Made by a program: the position numbers and the translations under genes. Below, one piece after another: positions 43,453 through 51,480 of a DNA stretch of 64,000 nucleotides. A model generated the notes under the pieces. It saw only the letters and a program-made list of their open reading frames with translations. It did no database searches and was not told where the DNA came from. Origin of the DNA: Nakamurella flava. Its GTDB lineage: Bacteria > Actinomycetota > Actinomycetes > Mycobacteriales > Nakamurellaceae. How positions within the stretch are numbered: the stretch's first letter is position 1; every line of letters starts with the position of its first letter. Location: positions 620,001 to 684,000 of the forward strand of contig NZ_SZZH01000001.1 in NCBI RefSeq assembly GCF_005298075.1, read 5' to 3'.

Positions 43453-44350
43453 GCCTGCGATCCTGCGTCCAGGCGTCGACCTGGTCGGCCAGCAACTCGA
43501 GAATGCGCACCGCGGCGAGGTTGTCGACCATGGATTCCGCGACCTGGACGGAGATCGACCGCCGTGGTGTCGGGTTCACGATCGGCACGGCCACGACGCC
43601 CGGCGGGAGATCCAGCAGCGCGAGCCGGGGAACGACGGTGACGCCCACCCCGGCGGCGACGAAGCGGATCGCGGTCGGATAGTCCTGGGTCTCGATGTGG
43701 AACGTCGGACTGAACCCGGCGGTGGTGCAGGCGTCCAGGAGCGCCTGTCGGCAGGGCCCCCGGGCCACGTCGTTGTCGACCCACGGTTCGCTCCGCAGCT
43801 CGACCAGGTCGACGTCGGCGCGGCCCGCGAGGGGGCTGCCGGCCCGGACGACGGCGAAGTAGGGCTCGGTGACCAGGGGTCGGCAGCGGTATCCCGGGCG
43901 GCCCCCGCCGGACCCGTCGTCGACGGCGATCTCGATGTCCGGTGCCCCGGCGTCCGGCCCGGTGAGTTCGAGGAGTCGCAGGTCGAGCCGCAACCGGGGG
44001 AAGTCGCGGGTGACGGCCGCGACCACCCCGGGGATCCAGGCGCTCCCGGCGGAGGCGAAGTAGCTGACCGACAGGGCGCCGTCCCGACCGGAGCGCAGGT
44101 CGGCGACCAGCGCGTCCAGCTCGGCGAGTTCATGGAAGAGTCCGGCTGCGGCGTCGGCGACCGCGCGGCCGGCCGCCGTGGGTTCGATACCCCGGCCGGC
44201 GCGCTGCACCAGAGGCAGCCCGGTCTCCCGCTGCAGCGCCGTCAGGTGCTGGGAGATCGCGGAGGCGGTGTACCCGAGGGTGGTGGCGGCGCCGTGGACC
44301 GAACCGGCGGCGACGACGGCGCGCAGCACGCGGAGGCGGTGGACATCCAT
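43436..44350 (-). CDS. LysR-family transcriptional regulator
   Basis: A 304-residue regulator. The N-terminal winged HTH is MDVHRLRVLRAVVAAGSVHGAATTLGYTASAISQHLTALQRETGLPLVQRAGRG. The effector domain has GALSVSYFASAGSAWIPGVV and AAGVGVTVVPRLAL. It is divergent from the EamA exporter, the classic arrangement for a regulator and its target. A TAGCCT hexamer ends 7 nt before the ATG, so the mRNA is likely leaderless. Its end overlaps the convergent GH18 gene by 17 bp. Confidence 0.9.
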   Translation of the reverse strand: MDVHRLRVLRAVVAAGSVHGAATTLGYTASAISQHLTALQRETGLPLVQRAGRGIEPTAAGRAVADAAAGLFHELAELDALVADLRSGRDGALSVSYFASAGSAWIPGVVAAVTRDFPRLRLDLRLLELTGPDAGAPDIEIAVDDGSGGGRPGYRCRPLVTEPYFAVVRAGSPLAGRADVDLVELRSEPWVDNDVARGPCRQALLDACTTAGFSPTFHIETQDYPTAIRFVAAGVGVTVVPRLALLDLPPGVVAVPIVNPTPRRSISVQVAESMVDNLAAVRILELLADQVDAWTQDRRLSSAG

Positions 44351-44394
44351 GCGGACCAGGCTAGCTAACAGTTGAGCCGAGCTGAATGGTCCGC
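44351..44394. promoter_or_regulatory. Inverted repeat in the LysR-EamA divergent promoter
   Basis: GCGGACCA (44351-44358) and its exact complement TGGTCCGC (44387-44394) bracket 28 bp that contain the LysR -10 (TAGCCT on the minus strand). The outer-arm spacing suits a LysR tetramer footprint, though the usual T-N11-A box is not obvious. Confidence 0.4.
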
Positions 44395-44443
44395 CAGAAA
44401 TCGTCGCTTGTGCTGATGTCCGGGGCGGGGGAGGGTCGTCGTC

Positions 44444-45388
44444 ATGACCTCTCGCATTCCGCCCGTTCGTTCGCTGGCCGGCCCGGCCGCTGCCGTGACG
44501 GTCCTGCTGTGGGCGAGTGCGTTCGTCGTCATCCGCGACGTCGGCGCCGAGCTGTCGCCCGGGGTGCTGGCCGTCAGTCGCCTGTGCGTCGGCCTCGTCG
44601 TGCTGTCCGTCGTCGCCCTGCGGTACCGGCGCCCGCTGCCCCGGGGCCGCGCCCTGGCCCTCGTCGTCGGCTACGGCGTGCTGTGGTTCGCCGGCTACAC
44701 GGTGATGCTCAACTGGGCCGAACTCCATCTGGACGCCGGCACCGCGGCGCTGGTGGTCAACGTCGCGCCGATCCTGGTCGCCGTCGTCGCCGGCGTGGTC
44801 TTCGGCGAGGGTTTCCCGCGGCCGCTCGTCGTCGGCCTGCTGGTCGCCTTCGTGGGCGTCGTGATCATCGCGGTCGGTGGTGAGTCCGGTGGGGTGGCCG
44901 ACACTCTCGGGGTCGTCCTGGCGTTGGCCGCGGCCGTGCTCTACTCCGCGGGGGTGCTGTTGCAGAAGGTCGCGCTTCGCTCGGTCGACGCCCTGACGGC
45001 GACCTGGGTGGGGTGTGCCGCCGGCCTGCTGGCCACCCTGCCCTTCGCCCCGCAGGCGGTGGGTGAGCTGTCCGCCGCCTCGCCCGGGGCGGTCGCCGGG
45101 GTGGTCTTCCTCGGCGTGGGTCCCACTGCCGTCGCGTTCCTCACCTGGGCCTACGCCCTGGCCCGGACCGATGCCGGGCGGATGGCCGCGACGACGCTCG
45201 CCGTGCCCGCCATCGCCGTGCTGCTGTCGTGGCTGACCCTGGGGGAGGTGCCGACGGTGTGGCGCATGGTGGGCGGCGTGCTGGCCCTGACCGGGGTGGC
45301 GATCAGTCGGGTACGAGTGCGTCAGGGTCGCCGCCCGATCAGCGCTCCGGTGGTCGACGCCGTGCGCGGCGCCGGGACGGTGCGCTGA
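44444..45388 (+). CDS. EamA/DMT-family transporter
   Basis: A 314-residue protein with ten hydrophobic helices in two repeats of five. The first contains AAAVTVLLWASAFVVIRDV and TAALVVNVAPILVAVVAGVVFGE, the second GPTAVAFLTWAYALARTDAGRMAATTLAVPAIAVLLSWLTLGEVPT. This is the duplicated EamA signature. Expected role: metabolite or amino-acid efflux across the plasma membrane. The ATG has GGAGGG at about 5 nt. It is probably controlled by the divergent LysR protein. Confidence 0.9.
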   Translation: MTSRIPPVRSLAGPAAAVTVLLWASAFVVIRDVGAELSPGVLAVSRLCVGLVVLSVVALRYRRPLPRGRALALVVGYGVLWFAGYTVMLNWAELHLDAGTAALVVNVAPILVAVVAGVVFGEGFPRPLVVGLLVAFVGVVIIAVGGESGGVADTLGVVLALAAAVLYSAGVLLQKVALRSVDALTATWVGCAAGLLATLPFAPQAVGELSAASPGAVAGVVFLGVGPTAVAFLTWAYALARTDAGRMAATTLAVPAIAVLLSWLTLGEVPTVWRMVGGVLALTGVAISRVRVRQGRRPISAPVVDAVRGAGTVR

Positions 45389-45391
45389 CCG

Positions 45392-45407
45392 CCCCGGCGC
45401 GCCGGGG
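45392..45407. terminator. Palindrome between convergent genes
   Basis: CCCCGGCGCGCCGGGG, a perfect 16-bp palindrome filling the 19-bp gap between the EamA stop and the aldo/keto reductase stop. It could form a short bidirectional terminator hairpin. Confidence 0.4.
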
Positions 45408-46451
45408 TCAACCCAGCTTGCCCGACCGGGCGTCGGCCCACAGGTCGACGTCCAGCAGGCCCACGGAGTGCTCGTCGATGGCCTTCACATCGTCGTCGGT
45501 GAACCCGAGGGTGTCCAGGGCGGCGACGTTCTGTTCCAGCTGCGACACCCGGGAGGCCCCGATGACGAGCGAGGTGACCCGCTCGTCGCGCAGGGCCCAC
45601 GCCAGGGCCAGCTGCGACAGGGACTGGCCGCGCTGCTCGGCGATCCGGTTCAGGGCCCGCAGGTGTTCGACGACGTCCGGGGTGATGGAGTCCGGGTTCA
45701 GGGATTTGCCGGCCGCCGCCCGGGAGTCCTCCGGGATGCCGTCCAGGTAGCGGCCGGTGAGCAGACCCTGGGCCAGGGCGGTGAAACCGATGACGCCGCA
45801 ACCGATCTCGCCGGCGGCGTCGAGCAGTCCGTCGGTCTCGATCCAGCGGTTGATCATCGAGTACGACGGCTGGTGGATGAGCAGGGGGGTGCCGAGGTCG
45901 CGCAGGATGGCGGCGGCCTGGCGGGTGCGGTCGGCGTCGTAGGAGGAGATGCCGACGTACAGCGCCTTGCCCTGCTGCACCGCGGTGTGCAGCGCGCCCA
46001 TCGTCTCCTCGAGGGGCGTCGTCGCGTCCAGCCGGTGCGAGTAGAAGATGTCGACGTAGTCCAGGTCGAGCCGGCGCAGCGACTGGTCGAGGGAGGCCAG
46101 GACGTACTTCCGGCTGCCGCCGCCCTGACCGTACGGGCCGGGCCACATGTCCCAGCCGGCCTTGGTGGAGACGATCATCTCGTCCCGGTACGGGCGGAAG
46201 TCCTCCCGCATCAGCCGGCCGAAGTTGATCTCCGACGAGCCGTAGGGCGGGCCGTAGTTGTTGGCCAGATCGTGGTGGGTGATGCCCAGGTCGAAGGCCC
46301 GCCGGCTGATCGCCCGCTGCGTCTCGAAAGGTACGTCGTCGCCGAAGTTGTGCCAGTAGCCCAGGGACAGCAGCGGCAGGTCCAGACCCGAGCGGCCGGT
46401 CCGGCGGTACTGCATCGTCTCGTAACGGTCCTCGGCGGCCAGGTACGTCAT
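45408..46451 (-). CDS. Aldo/keto reductase (YghZ/Kv-beta-like)
   Basis: A 347-residue NADPH-dependent reductase. The start region [25 protein letters not shown] and NNYGPPYGSSEINFGRLM are typical of the L-glyceraldehyde-3-phosphate reductase / Kv-beta subgroup. The catalytic Asp is in HHDLANNYG, the Lys in VSTKAGW and the His in FYSHRLD. The coenzyme loop is TSLVIGASRVSQLEQN. The ATG has GGAGG at about 6 nt. Expected role: detoxification of reactive aldehydes. Confidence 0.9.
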   Translation of the reverse strand: MTYLAAEDRYETMQYRRTGRSGLDLPLLSLGYWHNFGDDVPFETQRAISRRAFDLGITHHDLANNYGPPYGSSEINFGRLMREDFRPYRDEMIVSTKAGWDMWPGPYGQGGGSRKYVLASLDQSLRRLDLDYVDIFYSHRLDATTPLEETMGALHTAVQQGKALYVGISSYDADRTRQAAAILRDLGTPLLIHQPSYSMINRWIETDGLLDAAGEIGCGVIGFTALAQGLLTGRYLDGIPEDSRAAAGKSLNPDSITPDVVEHLRALNRIAEQRGQSLSQLALAWALRDERVTSLVIGASRVSQLEQNVAALDTLGFTDDDVKAIDEHSVGLLDVDLWADARSGKLG

Positions 46452-46581
46452 GGGAGTCCTCCACATCGATCGGCGGCCGACGTGCACGGCCGCGCGTCCA
46501 TCCTGCTTCGTCCCAGTGCCCGGTCCGCGCGGGGTCCACGCCGATGCCGACCCGACCGGCCCGGACGAGCGCCGCCGACGG

Positions 46582-47265
46582 TCAGTTCAGGATGATCTCC
46601 GACCGGTTGCACTGGCTGCCGTCCGAGTTGCAGGACGTATGGGCGATGGTCGTCGGCGCGCCCCCGGTGTTGACGGAGTCGTTGACCTGATCCCCCGGTC
46701 GGCCCGTCGGCGTGGGCATTCCGCTCATGTCCATCCGCATCTCGGGCATGGACATGTCGGGCATGGACATCTCCGGCATGGACATGCCGGGGACGTCGCC
46801 GGACCCGGTGGTGACGGTCCCGGTCCCGGTGATGCTGATGACGGACCCGTCGGGCCGGACGGTGATGGTGCCCATCTTGGCGCCGTTGCTGTCGACCAGC
46901 GTGGTGACCACATCGGTCCCATTGGGATCGTCGGGGACGTCTTCGTTCTTGGTCAGGTCGTCGTTGCTCAGACTGCCGTCCGGTCCGACGGTCACCGTGC
47001 CGACCTTCGTGCCGTTGGACGTCACCAGCGGAACGACGACGGATTCGGCGCCCACCGTCACCACTCCACCGGTCGGCGCGGCGGCCGCGGTGCTCGGCGC
47101 CGAGGTCGACGCGCCTGAGCTGACCGTGGTCACGGTGGTGGTCCCGCCGCAGGCGCTGAGTCCGAAGGTCAGTACCCCCGCCCCCAGCACCACTGCGGCG
47201 GTGCGACCCCATCGCCGTCCGCCGGCCCCGTTCACGCGCTGATCGTTGGTCATCGTGGTGTGCAC
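46582..47265 (-). CDS. Methionine-rich lipoprotein (candidate copper binder)
   Basis: A 227-residue protein. A basic start is followed by a hydrophobic stretch and the lipobox GLSAC, with Cys39 as the lipidation site. Two repeats follow: PLVTSNGTKVGTVTVGPDGS (80-99) and TLVDSNGAKMGTITVRPDGS (122-141). Residues 161-183 hold ten methionines in 23 positions in an MSMPEMSMPDMSMPE pattern, the kind of MxMxxM cluster that binds Cu(I) or Ag(I) in CopA/PcoA/CueO-type proteins. The C-terminus has two cysteines (TSCNSDGSQCN). The GTG at 47265 has GGGGAG upstream; ATG 47253 is the alternative. A copper role is inferred from the motif and the nearby multicopper oxidase and CopD genes. Confidence 0.8.
   Translation of the reverse strand: MHTTMTNDQRVNGAGGRRWGRTAAVVLGAGVLTFGLSACGGTTTVTTVSSGASTSAPSTAAAAPTGGVVTVGAESVVVPLVTSNGTKVGTVTVGPDGSLSNDDLTKNEDVPDDPNGTDVVTTLVDSNGAKMGTITVRPDGSVISITGTGTVTTGSGDVPGMSMPEMSMPDMSMPEMRMDMSGMPTPTGRPGDQVNDSVNTGGAPTTIAHTSCNSDGSQCNRSEIILN
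46717..46785 (-). repeat. Tandem repeat encoding the Met-rich segment
   Basis: About 15-nt units encoding (M/E)MSMP(E/D) are repeated three to four times with point differences, inside the lipoprotein gene. The unit number could vary between strains. Confidence 0.6.
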
Positions 47266-47441
47266 AGTCCGGCTCCCCTGGGTCGGCGGACCGGGTGTCG
47301 GCCGCCCGGTTCCGTTGGCCCGGTGACGACGGGGCCGCTTCCGACGGTACGAAACGCTCCGTTCGGAACGCCCCGGTGCGGACTCGACACATACGAACGG
47401 GTGCTGGAGCCGGCGGGGCATGGACCCGCCGCTCACCACCG

Positions 47442-47855
47442 TCAGGAGAGCAGGCCGCCCCAGCGCACCTCGCCGCTGGCCAGCACCAGGACCTGCCCGT
47501 CGTCGGTGTGCCAGGCACTGAGCCGACCCGCGGCGTGCGGCACCTTCCGGCTCGCCGGGACGAACACCGGCGGGCCGCTGCGCACCAGGACCGCAGTGTC
47601 GTCCGCATCGAACCATTCGATGCCGCAGTACCCCCGGCAGCCGCACGAGTCCCACGCCACCGACGCCCCGCCGGCGACCAGGTCCACGGCGGCGTCCGGG
47701 ATGAGGTCCGGGTCGATCTCGACGAAGACTCGGCCGTCCGGGGCCCGGAGCCGGGCTCGCCGGTCGCGCTCCGGAGCGGGTGGACGCCGTCGCAGACCGT
47801 CGACGACCGCGGCAAAGGGAGGCCGGGACCGGGCCTGTCGTCGGTGGTCGCTCAT
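47442..47855 (-). CDS. Hypothetical protein with Cys-rich motif, 137 residues
   Basis: Not recognised. The N-terminus is basic (DHRRQARSRPPFAAVVDGLRRRP). The middle reads APDGRVFVEIDPDLIPDAAVDLVAGG. A compact cysteine motif SCGCRGYCGIEWFD has Cys-x-Cys-x3-Cys spacing and could bind metal. The C-terminus is beta-rich (DDGQVLVLASGEVRWGGLLS). No signal peptide. A CACACT hexamer ends 6 nt before the ATG, so the start may be leaderless. It lies between the lipoprotein and the sensor kinase genes on the same strand. Confidence 0.65.
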   Translation of the reverse strand: MSDHRRQARSRPPFAAVVDGLRRRPPAPERDRRARLRAPDGRVFVEIDPDLIPDAAVDLVAGGASVAWDSCGCRGYCGIEWFDADDTAVLVRSGPPVFVPASRKVPHAAGRLSAWHTDDGQVLVLASGEVRWGGLLS

Positions 47856-47919
47856 CTTTCCAGTGTGCGGAGAGCGGCCTCGACCGGACCGGACATTCCC
47901 GGTCGGCCACCCGAGTGGG

Positions 47920-49284
47920 TCACCGCCCGCGCGGCGACGATCGGTGCCGATGGCGAGGCAGTGGTTCGCCGAGCCGGGCCGGAACGGTCGCGACGATCGT
48001 GGTGCCGCCGGTGGAGGGTGAATCGACCGTGAGCGTGCCGCCGGCGGCGACCACCCGGTCCCGCAGGAGTTGCAACCCCAGGTGGCCCTGCGCCCGCCGG
48101 TCGAGATCACCCGCGGGCAGGCCGGTCCCGTCGTCGGCGATCGTGAGGCGGGCGGCGGACGTCGTCCCCGTCCCGAGGCTGGACAGCTCCACCGACACAT
48201 GGTCGGCCCCGGCGTGGGCGCCGACGTTCTGCAGGGCCTCCCGGGCCACCCGGTACAGCACGGTGACCGTCTCCGGATCCACATCGGGCAGACCATGATC
48301 GACCACGTCGACCGTCACGCCGGCCGCCCGGAGCGGGCCCGCGGGGCCGTCGACGATCTCGGTCAGGGTCGCCCGGGTGAGGTCGGGCGGGTAGATGTCG
48401 ACCATCATCCGCCGTAGGGAGTCCACCGCTTCGTGCACGGTGACCAACACGCGTTCGGCCAGGGCCCGCTGGGTCTCCGGCAGTGCCGGGGCGAAAGAAC
48501 CCATGGCGTAACCGATCCCGGCCAGGTCCTGGATGGGTCCGTCGTGCAGGTCGGCGGCGATGCGCACCCGTTCCTTCTCCGACGACGAGAGGGCCTGTTC
48601 GAGCAGGCGACTGCGCTCGGCCTCCTGGCGGCGTACCCGGCGGGCCAGGGACCCGGCGATCGGCACCTGGATGAGCTGCAACAGCACCAGCGGGACCAGG
48701 ACCAGCGGCAGCAGGCGCAGCAGTAGTCCGGTGGCCAGGTCGCTCACCCGGTCGTAGTCGTAGTAGGCCTCGAACGCATAGGTCCGCCCGTCGACGGTCA
48801 TGGGGACGTAGACCTCGACGAAGCCGTTGCTGTCTGCCTCGTCCGGGCTCGCCTCCGGATGGTCCTCGAAGGCGGAGTAGACGGCACCGGCGTCGATGGC
48901 GGCCAGTGCCTCGACCGGCAGGTCGACCCGGGTGCCGGTCACGGCGGGCTCGTCGGAGAACAGGATCGTCCCGTCCGGCCCCCACACGGTCACCTCGGTC
49001 AGGTACCCCTCGTCGGTGCGCAGGGCGACGGACCGCTGCAGTTCGTCGAGGCGGCCGCGGACACCGGACAGGCCCTGTTCGAGCAGCGGGGCGACCGTGA
49101 CGTCCCGCAGCCGCTCGGTCGCCCGTTGCGCGTCGGCCAGGGCCTGGTCGCGGGCGACCGCGCGGGTCGCCAGGACGGCGCCGGCGGCCAGCACGGCGGC
49201 GGTGAGCGCCGCGACGGTGTAGAAGACCGCGATCTGGCGCCCCACCCCGAATCGTGGACGGCCCCCCGCCCGGCCCGGAGTCAT
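47920..49284 (-). CDS. Sensor histidine kinase, NarL/DesK type (HisKA_3)
   Basis: A 454-residue kinase. Membrane segments lie at about 18-40 and 188-212, enclosing an extracytoplasmic sensor of about 145 residues with EVTVWGPDGTILFSDEP, a Cache/PAS-like signature, and an acidic segment (DHPEASPDEADSN). The phospho-acceptor is His247 in EKERVRIAADLHDGPIQDL. The ATPase domain has ALQNVGAHAGADHV, ADDGTGLPAGD and GHLGLQLLRDRVVAAGG. The ATG overlaps the stop of the response regulator upstream (ATGA), so they are made as a pair. The signal is unknown. Confidence 0.9.
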   Translation of the reverse strand: MTPGRAGGRPRFGVGRQIAVFYTVAALTAAVLAAGAVLATRAVARDQALADAQRATERLRDVTVAPLLEQGLSGVRGRLDELQRSVALRTDEGYLTEVTVWGPDGTILFSDEPAVTGTRVDLPVEALAAIDAGAVYSAFEDHPEASPDEADSNGFVEVYVPMTVDGRTYAFEAYYDYDRVSDLATGLLLRLLPLVLVPLVLLQLIQVPIAGSLARRVRRQEAERSRLLEQALSSSEKERVRIAADLHDGPIQDLAGIGYAMGSFAPALPETQRALAERVLVTVHEAVDSLRRMMVDIYPPDLTRATLTEIVDGPAGPLRAAGVTVDVVDHGLPDVDPETVTVLYRVAREALQNVGAHAGADHVSVELSSLGTGTTSAARLTIADDGTGLPAGDLDRRAQGHLGLQLLRDRVVAAGGTLTVDSPSTGGTTIVATVPARLGEPLPRHRHRSSPRGR

Positions 49285-50009
49285 GGCCGCGACGGAGCCC
49301 CGATGAGGCCGAGATGCTGGGCCCGGACGACGGCTTCGAGCTGAGTGGTGACCCCGAGCTTGGAGTGGAGGGTCTTGATGTATCCCCGGCTGGTGTTGAG
49401 GCTGATCCCGAGCACGCGGCCGATGCCGGCGGCGGTCAGCCCCGTGCCGAGGAGCCGCAGCACCTCCAGTTCCCGTTCGGTGAGTCGGGGTCCGTCGTGT
49501 CGGGCGTCGGTGACGACGGTCGTCCGCGCGAAGGTGGACGGGGCCACGACCATCTGACCCGGGGTGAGGCTGCGGAGCACGCCGATCATCTCGGTGAGCG
49601 AGCCGTCCTTCGGGATGAAGCCGGAGGCCCCGGCCTGGGCGGCCCGGGACACCCACTGGGGATCCCGGTGCGCGGTCATCACGGCGACCGCGGTGCCGGG
49701 GGTCGCGGCCAGGATCCGCCGGGTCGCGGTGAGGCCGTCCTGGCCGGGCATCTCGATGTCCATGACCACGACGTCCGGGCGCAATCGGGCGGCCAGGTCC
49801 ACCCCTTCGGCCGCCGTGGTGGCCGTCCCGAGGCATCGCATGGCCGGCACCGTGGACAACGCGGCGGCCAGCAGATCCCCGAACGAACGGTGGTCGTCGA
49901 CGACGAGCACGGTGACGTCGTCCACCGCGCCGTCCAGGCGGGGTGGCTTCGACGGACCGACCGTCGATCGGCGCGCGGTCAGCAGCGGATCTCCGCCGTC
50001 TCGATCCAT
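49281..50009 (-). CDS. Response regulator, NarL/LuxR type
   Basis: A 242-residue protein. About 30 disordered residues precede a receiver domain (VTVLVVDDHRSFGDLL; Asp84 in VVVMDIEMPG; Thr in VAVMTAHRD; Lys in GFIPKDGSL). The C-terminal LuxR HTH is complete at about 177-222 (LTERELEVLRLLGTGLTAAGIGRVLGISLNTSRGYIKTLHSKLG). It is the cognate partner of the overlapping kinase gene. The promoter TTGCAG-N16-TAGCCT lies upstream, with a CCCC-N6-GGGG dyad further out. The dyad may be its own binding site. Confidence 0.92.
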   Translation of the reverse strand: MDRDGGDPLLTARRSTVGPSKPPRLDGAVDDVTVLVVDDHRSFGDLLAAALSTVPAMRCLGTATTAAEGVDLAARLRPDVVVMDIEMPGQDGLTATRRILAATPGTAVAVMTAHRDPQWVSRAAQAGASGFIPKDGSLTEMIGVLRSLTPGQMVVAPSTFARTTVVTDARHDGPRLTERELEVLRLLGTGLTAAGIGRVLGISLNTSRGYIKTLHSKLGVTTQLEAVVRAQHLGLIGAPSRP

Positions 50010-50355
50010 GCACGACCCCCAGTGGTCACTACTCTCGGTGACCAATCCTGGCGCAGAATAGCCCCGATCGAGCGGTTTGGCCGGAAGGCTAGCAGCTTTC
50101 GGCGCCGCTGCAATATACGGAACGTCAACACCCCTCGATTGGGGATCGTCACTCCACCTCACGTGCGCCACGCTGGGTAGAGCCCGCGATCGGGTCGCCG
50201 TCCGGCGGTGCCGGCCGGTGCACGACTCCACCGCGATCGCCGCTCCCGCCCGCGAGGGCGCGACAGCGGATCGGCCGAGTGCGGCCCGCGCGAGAACGGG
50301 TGCCCCGGGCGGCCGCCCGATCGCCGCCACGACCCCCACGAGCAGGAGGATGTCG
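50010..50355. other. Divergent intergenic region between the two receiver-domain genes
   Basis: A 346-bp gap. The left third is relatively AT-rich and carries the minus-strand promoter and a dyad (50086-50144). The right part has no visible gene except the GGAGG ribosome site just before 50350. Confidence 0.5.
50086..50144 (-). promoter_or_regulatory. Promoter of the two-component operon with upstream dyad
   Basis: Minus strand: -35 TTGCAG (50113-50108), 16 nt, -10 TAGCCT (50091-50086). A CCCC-TCGATT-GGGG dyad at 50131-50144 is centred about 58 bp upstream of the predicted start, a usual activator position. Confidence 0.5.
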
Positions 50356-50763
50356 GTGATCCGAGTGCTGCTCGTCGACGACCACGACTTCCTGCGGATC
50401 AGCGTGTCGAGCCTGCTGGCCCGGGCCGGTGGGATCGAGGTCGTGGGGGAATGCGCCGACGGCGCGAGAGTGCTCGAGCTCGCGCTGACCCGGCGGCCGC
50501 ACGTCGTCCTGATGGACATCCAGCTGCCGGGCCGGTCGGGTATCGACGTCGCCCGTGAACTCATCGCCCGTCACCCGATGGCCCGGGTCCTCATGCTCAC
50601 GGGATCGTCGGATCAGCACTGGCTCCTGGACAGCAGGGCGGTGGGCGCCGCCGGCTTCCTGGTGAAGTCCGGCGATCCTGCCGTCCTGGTCGCTGCCGTG
50701 CGAGCGGTGGCGAGCGGCGGTTCCGTCTGGCCCGATCATCGGCCGACGCTGTCGCTGTCCTGA
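50356..50763 (+). CDS. Lone receiver-domain protein (truncated NarL-type regulator?)
   Basis: A 135-residue protein consisting only of a receiver domain: VIRVLLVDDHDFLRIS, Asp54 in VVLMDIQLPGRSG, Thr in VLMLTGSS, Lys in GFLVKSGDP. It stops right after the usual receiver-HTH linker (AVASGGSVWPDH), where a NarL-type HTH would begin. It is therefore either a single-domain regulator or a remnant. GTG 50356 has GGAGG at 6 nt and is preferred over ATG 50350, which abuts the same GGAGG. It is divergent from the kinase/regulator operon and may compete for the same kinase. Confidence 0.75.
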   Translation: MIRVLLVDDHDFLRISVSSLLARAGGIEVVGECADGARVLELALTRRPHVVLMDIQLPGRSGIDVARELIARHPMARVLMLTGSSDQHWLLDSRAVGAAGFLVKSGDPAVLVAAVRAVASGGSVWPDHRPTLSLS

Positions 50764-50830
50764 CCCGCGACCCGGTCGACAGCCGGCCGGTGGGGAATTC
50801 GCTGGGTACCGCGCTCGGACCCGGATGGAT

Positions 50831-51352
50831 TCAGGAACAGGCCGACCCGAGCACCGCCAGGAGGCGGGCGTCGAGCCGCCCGGTCGCGATCGGCCCGAAA
50901 GTCCGGGAGTCGATGGACACCTCGCGGTGATCGCCGAGCAGGAAGACGCTGTCCGGCGGAACGGTGACGGGCCCGAAGTAGAGGCCGTCGATGGTGCGGC
51001 GATCGACCCAGGGTTCCGGGACCGCCACGCCGTCGACCGTCAGGACGGCGTCCTGGATGGCGACCCGCTGGCCACCGACCGCCGCGACCCGTTTGATGAC
51101 CTCGTCACCGGTGTCCGCGTCGTGGAAGGTGACCACATCGCCGGGACCGACCCCGGTGCCGTGCAGGCGGAGCAGCAGCACCATGTCCCCCACACAGACG
51201 GTCGGGGACATGCTGTCGGACGCCACCGTCAGGACGTCGAGTACGGCCACCCGCACGACGACCACCGCCACGACGATCGCGCCGAAAGCCACCAGCGGCC
51301 AACGGGTTCCCCGGCGGGGGTGTCGGACGGCGGTGGCCCGGTGGCGGCTCAC
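50831..51352 (-). CDS. Signal peptidase I (S26), short form
   Basis: A 173-residue membrane protease. One hydrophobic anchor (about 18-42) is followed by box B with the nucleophile Ser47 in ASDSMSPTV, box D with the general base Lys87 in DEVIKRVAAVGG, and box E in LLGDHREVSIDSRTFGPI. It removes signal peptides outside the membrane. The GTG overlaps a TGA that would end a read-through CopD (GTGA), which suggests that the two were once coupled. With a multicopper oxidase and an exported protein nearby, it may be a dedicated peptidase; that is inference. Confidence 0.9.
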   Translation of the reverse strand: MSRHRATAVRHPRRGTRWPLVAFGAIVVAVVVVRVAVLDVLTVASDSMSPTVCVGDMVLLLRLHGTGVGPGDVVTFHDADTGDEVIKRVAAVGGQRVAIQDAVLTVDGVAVPEPWVDRRTIDGLYFGPVTVPPDSVFLLGDHREVSIDSRTFGPIATGRLDARLLAVLGSACS

Positions 51353-51480
51353 GCGGTGCCGGACAGCACGACCGCCAGGCCGACGGCGGCGGCCATCAAG
51401 GCCAGCTCGACCGCCCCGGCACGGAGCAACGGCCCCACCCGACCCTGCGCCAGCGGGCCGACGGCACGCCTGCGGTGCTA
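51349..51480 (-). pseudogene. Detached C-terminus of CopD behind an in-frame TAG
   Basis: Directly after the TAG at 51480-51478 the same frame continues for 42 codons. It encodes HRRRAVGPLAQGRVGPLLRA and then a hydrophobic helix (VELALMAAAVGLAVVLSGTA) that fits the last transmembrane segment of CopD-domain proteins. The TGA at 51351-51349 overlaps the signal peptidase GTG. A TGG-to-TAG change would explain the stop. Confidence 0.7.
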
